Assembly (NCBI GenBank): GCA_937905835.1 | Contig: CALCXK010000068.1 | Location: 1-16,800 of the forward strand | Length of the DNA: 16,800 bases | Direction of reading: 5' to 3' | Origin: an uncultured Ilumatobacter sp. | Lineage (GTDB): Bacteria > Actinomycetota > Acidimicrobiia > Acidimicrobiales > Ilumatobacteraceae | Shown here: one piece after another, positions 14,149 to 16,800 of the stretch | How the letters are laid out: the number at the start of each line of letters is the position of its first letter | Numbering within the stretch: the stretch's first letter is position 1 | Position numbers and translations under genes: made by a program | Notes under the pieces: generated by a model | Databases searched by the model: none | Seen by the model: the letters and a program-made list of their open reading frames with translations, nothing else | Told to the model about the DNA's origin: nothing

Positions 14149-15075
14149 GTGTCGAGAATCGTCACCGTCGCCGCCGCCCAGTCGGGACCAGTTGACAGGA
14201 ACGTCAGCCGCTCCGAGATGGTCGAGCGGCTGCTCGTCCAGATACGACAAGCGCATGATGCGGGCTGTCAGCTCGTCGTGTTCACGGAATGTGCGCTGAC
14301 CTCGTTCTTCGCTCATTGGTGGATCGACGACGACACCGAACTCGACAGCTGGTTCGAATCCAAGATGCCTGGGCCCGACACTCAGCCGTTGTTCGATGAG
14401 GCAGCTCGGCTCGGAATCGGATTTTCTCTCGGGTACGCGGAACTGGCCAATGTCGACGGTCGGACGAGACGATTCAACTCAAGCATCCTCGTCGGCCCAG
14501 ATGGGCGGATCCTGGGCAAGCATCGAAAGATCCACCTGCCAGGGCACTTCGAGCATCGCCCACATAACCCGTTCCAAAATCTCGAGAAGCGGTATTTCGA
14601 TGTCGGGAACCTTGGGTTTAAAACCTGGAAGGCGTTCGGCGGCACGCTCGGAATGTCGATCTGCAACGATCGGCGCTGGCCCGAGTCCTACCGGTTGCTC
14701 GGCCTGCGCGGGGCCGAGATGATCCTGATCGGCTACAACACACCAGACAACATCCCGGAGTACCCGGAACTCGATCGCCTCGTCAGGTTCCATCACGAGC
14801 TATGCATGCAGGCCGGAGCGAATCAGAACGCGGCGTGGGTGGTGGCTGTCGCCAAGGCGGGCGTCGAGGAAGGGGTGAGCCAGATCGGACTCACCTCGAT
14901 CATTGCCCCATCGGGTGAAATCGTCGCACAGAGCACCACGCTCGGCGACGAACTGGTCATCCACGAATGCGATCTCGACGAATCCGTGCGATACCGGGGC
15001 TTCCTCGACTTCGAACACAACCGGCGACCCGAGTTCTACGGGCTGATCGCTCAGCGGGCCGACGGGCCAGGCTGA
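14149..15075 (+). CDS. N-carbamoyl-D-amino-acid amidohydrolase (D-carbamoylase), nitrilase superfamily
   Basis: 308 residues from GTG 14149. It should hydrolyse N-carbamoyl-D-amino acids to D-amino acid, CO2 and ammonia, the second step of the hydantoin pathway. The catalytic triad is complete: E47 in VVFTECALTSFF, K127 in GKHRKIHLPG and C172 in MSICNDRRWPESYR. These are the numbers known for the Agrobacterium enzyme, which also supports the GTG start. Other typical segments are NLEKRYFDVGNLGF, LIGYNTP, FHHELCMQAGANQN and KAGVEEG. An in-frame ATG at 14086 would add 21 residues that are antisense-like overlap with DUF3604, so I reject it. No hydantoinase is in the window, so carbamoyl-D-amino acids must come from elsewhere or another N-substituted D-amino acid is the substrate. 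It converges on iclR with 16 bp between stops. Confidence 0.93.
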   Translation: MSRIVTVAAAQSGPVDRNVSRSEMVERLLVQIRQAHDAGCQLVVFTECALTSFFAHWWIDDDTELDSWFESKMPGPDTQPLFDEAARLGIGFSLGYAELANVDGRTRRFNSSILVGPDGRILGKHRKIHLPGHFEHRPHNPFQNLEKRYFDVGNLGFKTWKAFGGTLGMSICNDRRWPESYRLLGLRGAEMILIGYNTPDNIPEYPELDRLVRFHHELCMQAGANQNAAWVVAVAKAGVEEGVSQIGLTSIIAPSGEIVAQSTTLGDELVIHECDLDESVRYRGFLDFEHNRRPEFYGLIAQRADGPG

Positions 15076-15091
15076 CGGTTCGGTTCAGGTC

Positions 15092-15895
15092 TCAGGCTTC
15101 GGTGAGGAAGTCGCGAACGAGCTCGAGACCGACGCGGCGGAGTTGCTTGGCGACGCCGGGCACCTTGCTGCTGGTGATCCTTCGGGCCGGGGCGCTGATG
15201 CTGATCGCGCACGGGAACGGCATGCCCTGGAGCGCCACCGCGACGCACCGACCGTCAGACTGGTTCTCGAGTTCGTCGATGGCGTAGCCCTGCCGCCGCA
15301 CGACCTCGAGGGCGGTCATGTACGACTCTGGTGTGGTGATCGTGTTACTGGTGTACGCCGTCATTTCGGTAGCGTTCAACATCCTCAGCACGCGATCTTC
15401 GGGTAATTCGGCAGCCATCGCCTTTCCCATCGCGGTCGAGTGGATCGGGGCCCGATCGCCGACTCGGGCGGCCAGTCGCATCATCTGACTGCTCTCGAAA
15501 ACGAGACTGTGAACGACCAGCGATCCCTCGAGCGTGCCGAGATTGGTCGTCTCGCCGGTGTCGTCGCGGAGCCGCCTGAGTGGACCGCTGGCCTGCGCCA
15601 GAAACGCTTCGAGTTGGCGGGTGTTCTGGGGTTGGAAGGCGAGCCCGACTTGGTACGCCGCGGACTGCTTGTCACGCTCTACATATCCACGACCCTCGAG
15701 CGCCGAAAGATACCGAAAGGCCGAGCTCTTCGGCAACGACGTGAGGGCTGCAACGTCAGGGAGCGACACGCCCTCACGTACACTCTGAAGCAGGTCGAGG
15801 ATGTCGCAAACTCGCTCGACGGCGCGGATTGGGTAGGTCTTCAAGCCCTCGTTCGCAGCAGCGTTGCCCGTCGTTGTCTTCAATTTTTTGTTCAT
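15092..15895 (-). CDS. IclR family transcriptional regulator
   Basis: 267 residues, the standard IclR length. The N-terminal winged helix-turn-helix spans about residues 22-85 (RAVERVCDILDLLQ, then SLPDVAALTSLPKSSAFRYLSALEGRGYVERD, with the recognition helix about 54-63). The effector-binding GAF-like domain covers about 95-262, with the typical APIHSTAMGKAMAAELPEDR region and QGMPFPCAISISAPARRIT. ATG 15895 has GAGGG nine bases upstream. IclR proteins usually bind catabolic intermediates and regulate nearby operons and themselves. Its position, divergent from the SDR gene and next to the D-carbamoylase end, makes it the likely local regulator (inference). The effector is unknown. Confidence 0.93.
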   Translation of the reverse strand: MNKKLKTTTGNAAANEGLKTYPIRAVERVCDILDLLQSVREGVSLPDVAALTSLPKSSAFRYLSALEGRGYVERDKQSAAYQVGLAFQPQNTRQLEAFLAQASGPLRRLRDDTGETTNLGTLEGSLVVHSLVFESSQMMRLAARVGDRAPIHSTAMGKAMAAELPEDRVLRMLNATEMTAYTSNTITTPESYMTALEVVRRQGYAIDELENQSDGRCVAVALQGMPFPCAISISAPARRITSSKVPGVAKQLRRVGLELVRDFLTEA

Positions 15896-16041
15896 CGGCA
15901 GAAACCCTCAAGATTAAAACGGCTGAACATTCACCCGATGCTATCTTCCTAACACGGGTTCGTTTCACTTGTCAGAACGACTACCTCAGATTTGGACATC
16001 TACTTCAACGCTTCAGATTCCTATCGCGCAACGGAGATCTC
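15896..16041. promoter_or_regulatory. Divergent iclR/SDR intergenic region with candidate operator
   Basis: 146 bp. GTTTCACTTGTCA at 15962-15974 resembles the sites at 7312-7328 and 1946-1959. On the minus strand TAGCAT (in GATAGCATCGGG) is a possible -10 for iclR. On the plus strand TTGGAC (15992-15997) and CAGATT (16014-16019), 16 bases apart, are a weak candidate promoter for the SDR gene. The SDR ribosome-binding site is GGAG, five bases before ATG 16042. Confidence 0.35.
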
Positions 16042-16800
16042 ATGACGGACCGATCATTTGCAGGGCTCACCGCCGTCGTCACCGGCGGCGCTTCCGGTAT
16101 CGGATTGGCGACCGCCAAGATGCTGGCATCCGGCGGAGCGAACGTCGTCGCCCTCGACCTCGTACCGACGGTCGATGCTCCTCTCGTGGGGATCCGATGC
16201 GATGTATCCGACGACGAGTCGGTGAAGGATGCAATCGATGCCGTCGTCGAACGGTTCGGGCAGCTCGACATCCTCATCAATAACGCCGGTATCGGCGCCC
16301 AGGGCTCGGTCGCAGACAACGACGACGCCGAATGGATGAACGTGTTCGATGTGAATGTGTTCGGCATGGTCCGCGTCACACGTGCCGCGCTCCCCCATCT
16401 GGAGCGCTCCACCCACGCTTCGATCGTCAACACCGGGTCGATCGCGGGTTGGGCTGGGCTCCCGCAACGAGCTGCGTACTCCGCCACCAAGGGTGCTGTG
16501 CATGCGCTGACGTTGGCGATGGCCGCCGACTATGTCCGCGACGGCATTCGCGTCAATGCCGTAGCGCCCGGCACGACCGACACCCCATGGATCGGCCGGT
16601 TGTTGGCGAAGGCAGACGACCCGAGTGCTGAACGGACGGCGCTCGAAGCCCGGCAGCCGATCGGTCGGCTGGTCAGTGCCAACGAGGTCGCCGCCGCGAT
16701 CTGCTACCTCGCCAGCCCACTTACCGGCTCGACCACCGGCACGATCCTGGCCGTCGACGGCGGCATGCACGGCCTACGCCTCCGCCCTGAAGCGCCGACT
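16042..16800 (+). CDS. Short-chain dehydrogenase/reductase (SDR), 3' end outside window
   Basis: 253 codons read without a stop to the right edge. As classical SDRs are about 250 residues and the typical VDGGM ending is already visible (237-241), only a few codons may be missing. Rossmann motif TGGASGIG at 14-21, NNAG at 80-83, catalytic S133 (in NTGSIAG), Y146 and K150 (YSATK), and the PG-TDT segment after the sheet. D39 after the second strand suggests NAD+ rather than NADP+ as cofactor. It would oxidise a hydroxy group or reduce a keto group on a catabolic intermediate. ATG 16042 is preceded by GGAG at five bases. Divergent from iclR, so probably its target. Confidence 0.93.
   Translation, partial: MTDRSFAGLTAVVTGGASGIGLATAKMLASGGANVVALDLVPTVDAPLVGIRCDVSDDESVKDAIDAVVERFGQLDILINNAGIGAQGSVADNDDAEWMNVFDVNVFGMVRVTRAALPHLERSTHASIVNTGSIAGWAGLPQRAAYSATKGAVHALTLAMAADYVRDGIRVNAVAPGTTDTPWIGRLLAKADDPSAERTALEARQPIGRLVSANEVAAAICYLASPLTGSTTGTILAVDGGMHGLRLRPEAPT

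Noticed and set aside
1..16800. tRNA, rRNA, CRISPR arrays or prophage genes
   Set aside because: I saw no cloverleaf or rRNA-like segment, no regularly spaced short repeats and no phage structural or integrase genes.

Overview
The window looks like a chromosomal piece of a high-GC actinobacterium. GC-rich wobble codons, a very GATCG-rich texture, GTG starts and one probable leaderless gene fit Actinomycetota, and an Acidimicrobiia-type marine or freshwater organism is my guess (low confidence, composition only). Almost everything is catabolic: hydrolases that free amino acids from N-acyl or N-carbamoyl groups, PLP enzymes that act on amino acids, RidA-type imine deaminases, an IclR regulator and one MFS exporter-type transporter.

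Layout. (1) 1-4562, minus strand: MFS transporter, PhyH-type Fe(II)/2-oxoglutarate dioxygenase, threonine-synthase/dehydratase-like PLP enzyme, and an AstE/AspA-type zinc deacylase that runs off the left edge. (2) 4563-5582: a scar region holding two decayed IS110-family transposase fragments in opposite orientations, followed by the first copy of a perfect 381-bp direct repeat. (3) 5546-6798, plus: a chimeric short RidA-like gene and a mannonate-dehydratase-like gene, overlapping by four bases. (4) 6827-7297, minus: intact RidA, divergent from (5) 7369-10503, plus: N-acyl-D-amino-acid deacylase and an M81 (MlrC-type) metallopeptidase. (6) 10539-11819, minus: D-serine deaminase/D-threonine aldolase-like PLP enzyme, divergent from (7) 11961-15075, plus: DUF3604 protein and a D-carbamoylase with its complete Glu-Lys-Cys triad. 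(8) 15092-15895, minus: IclR regulator, divergent from (9) an SDR oxidoreductase that runs off the right edge.

Working model (inference): the region is an IclR-controlled module for using N-substituted D-amino acids. D-aminoacylase, D-carbamoylase and possibly the M81 and AspA-like hydrolases release free (D-)amino acids. The DSD1-type and threonine-synthase-like PLP enzymes deaminate or cleave them, and RidA clears the reactive enamine/imine intermediates. The SDR, PhyH and UxuA-like enzymes would act on hydroxy-acid or carbon-skeleton intermediates. A motif resembling GTTTCA(T/C)TT(T)GT recurs in three intergenic regions and could be the shared operator.

Most unusual structure: the 381-bp repeat (5202-5582 = 7025-7405, no mismatch seen) carries the 5' part of ridA, the whole divergent promoter and the first 12 codons of the D-aminoacylase gene. 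Its left copy joins IS110 debris through a 13-bp microhomology. On its right side it fuses the D-aminoacylase start, in frame, to the C-terminal part of a different RidA paralogue. This has created a chimeric gene and placed the uxuA-like gene behind a copied promoter. An assembly artefact cannot be excluded from sequence alone.
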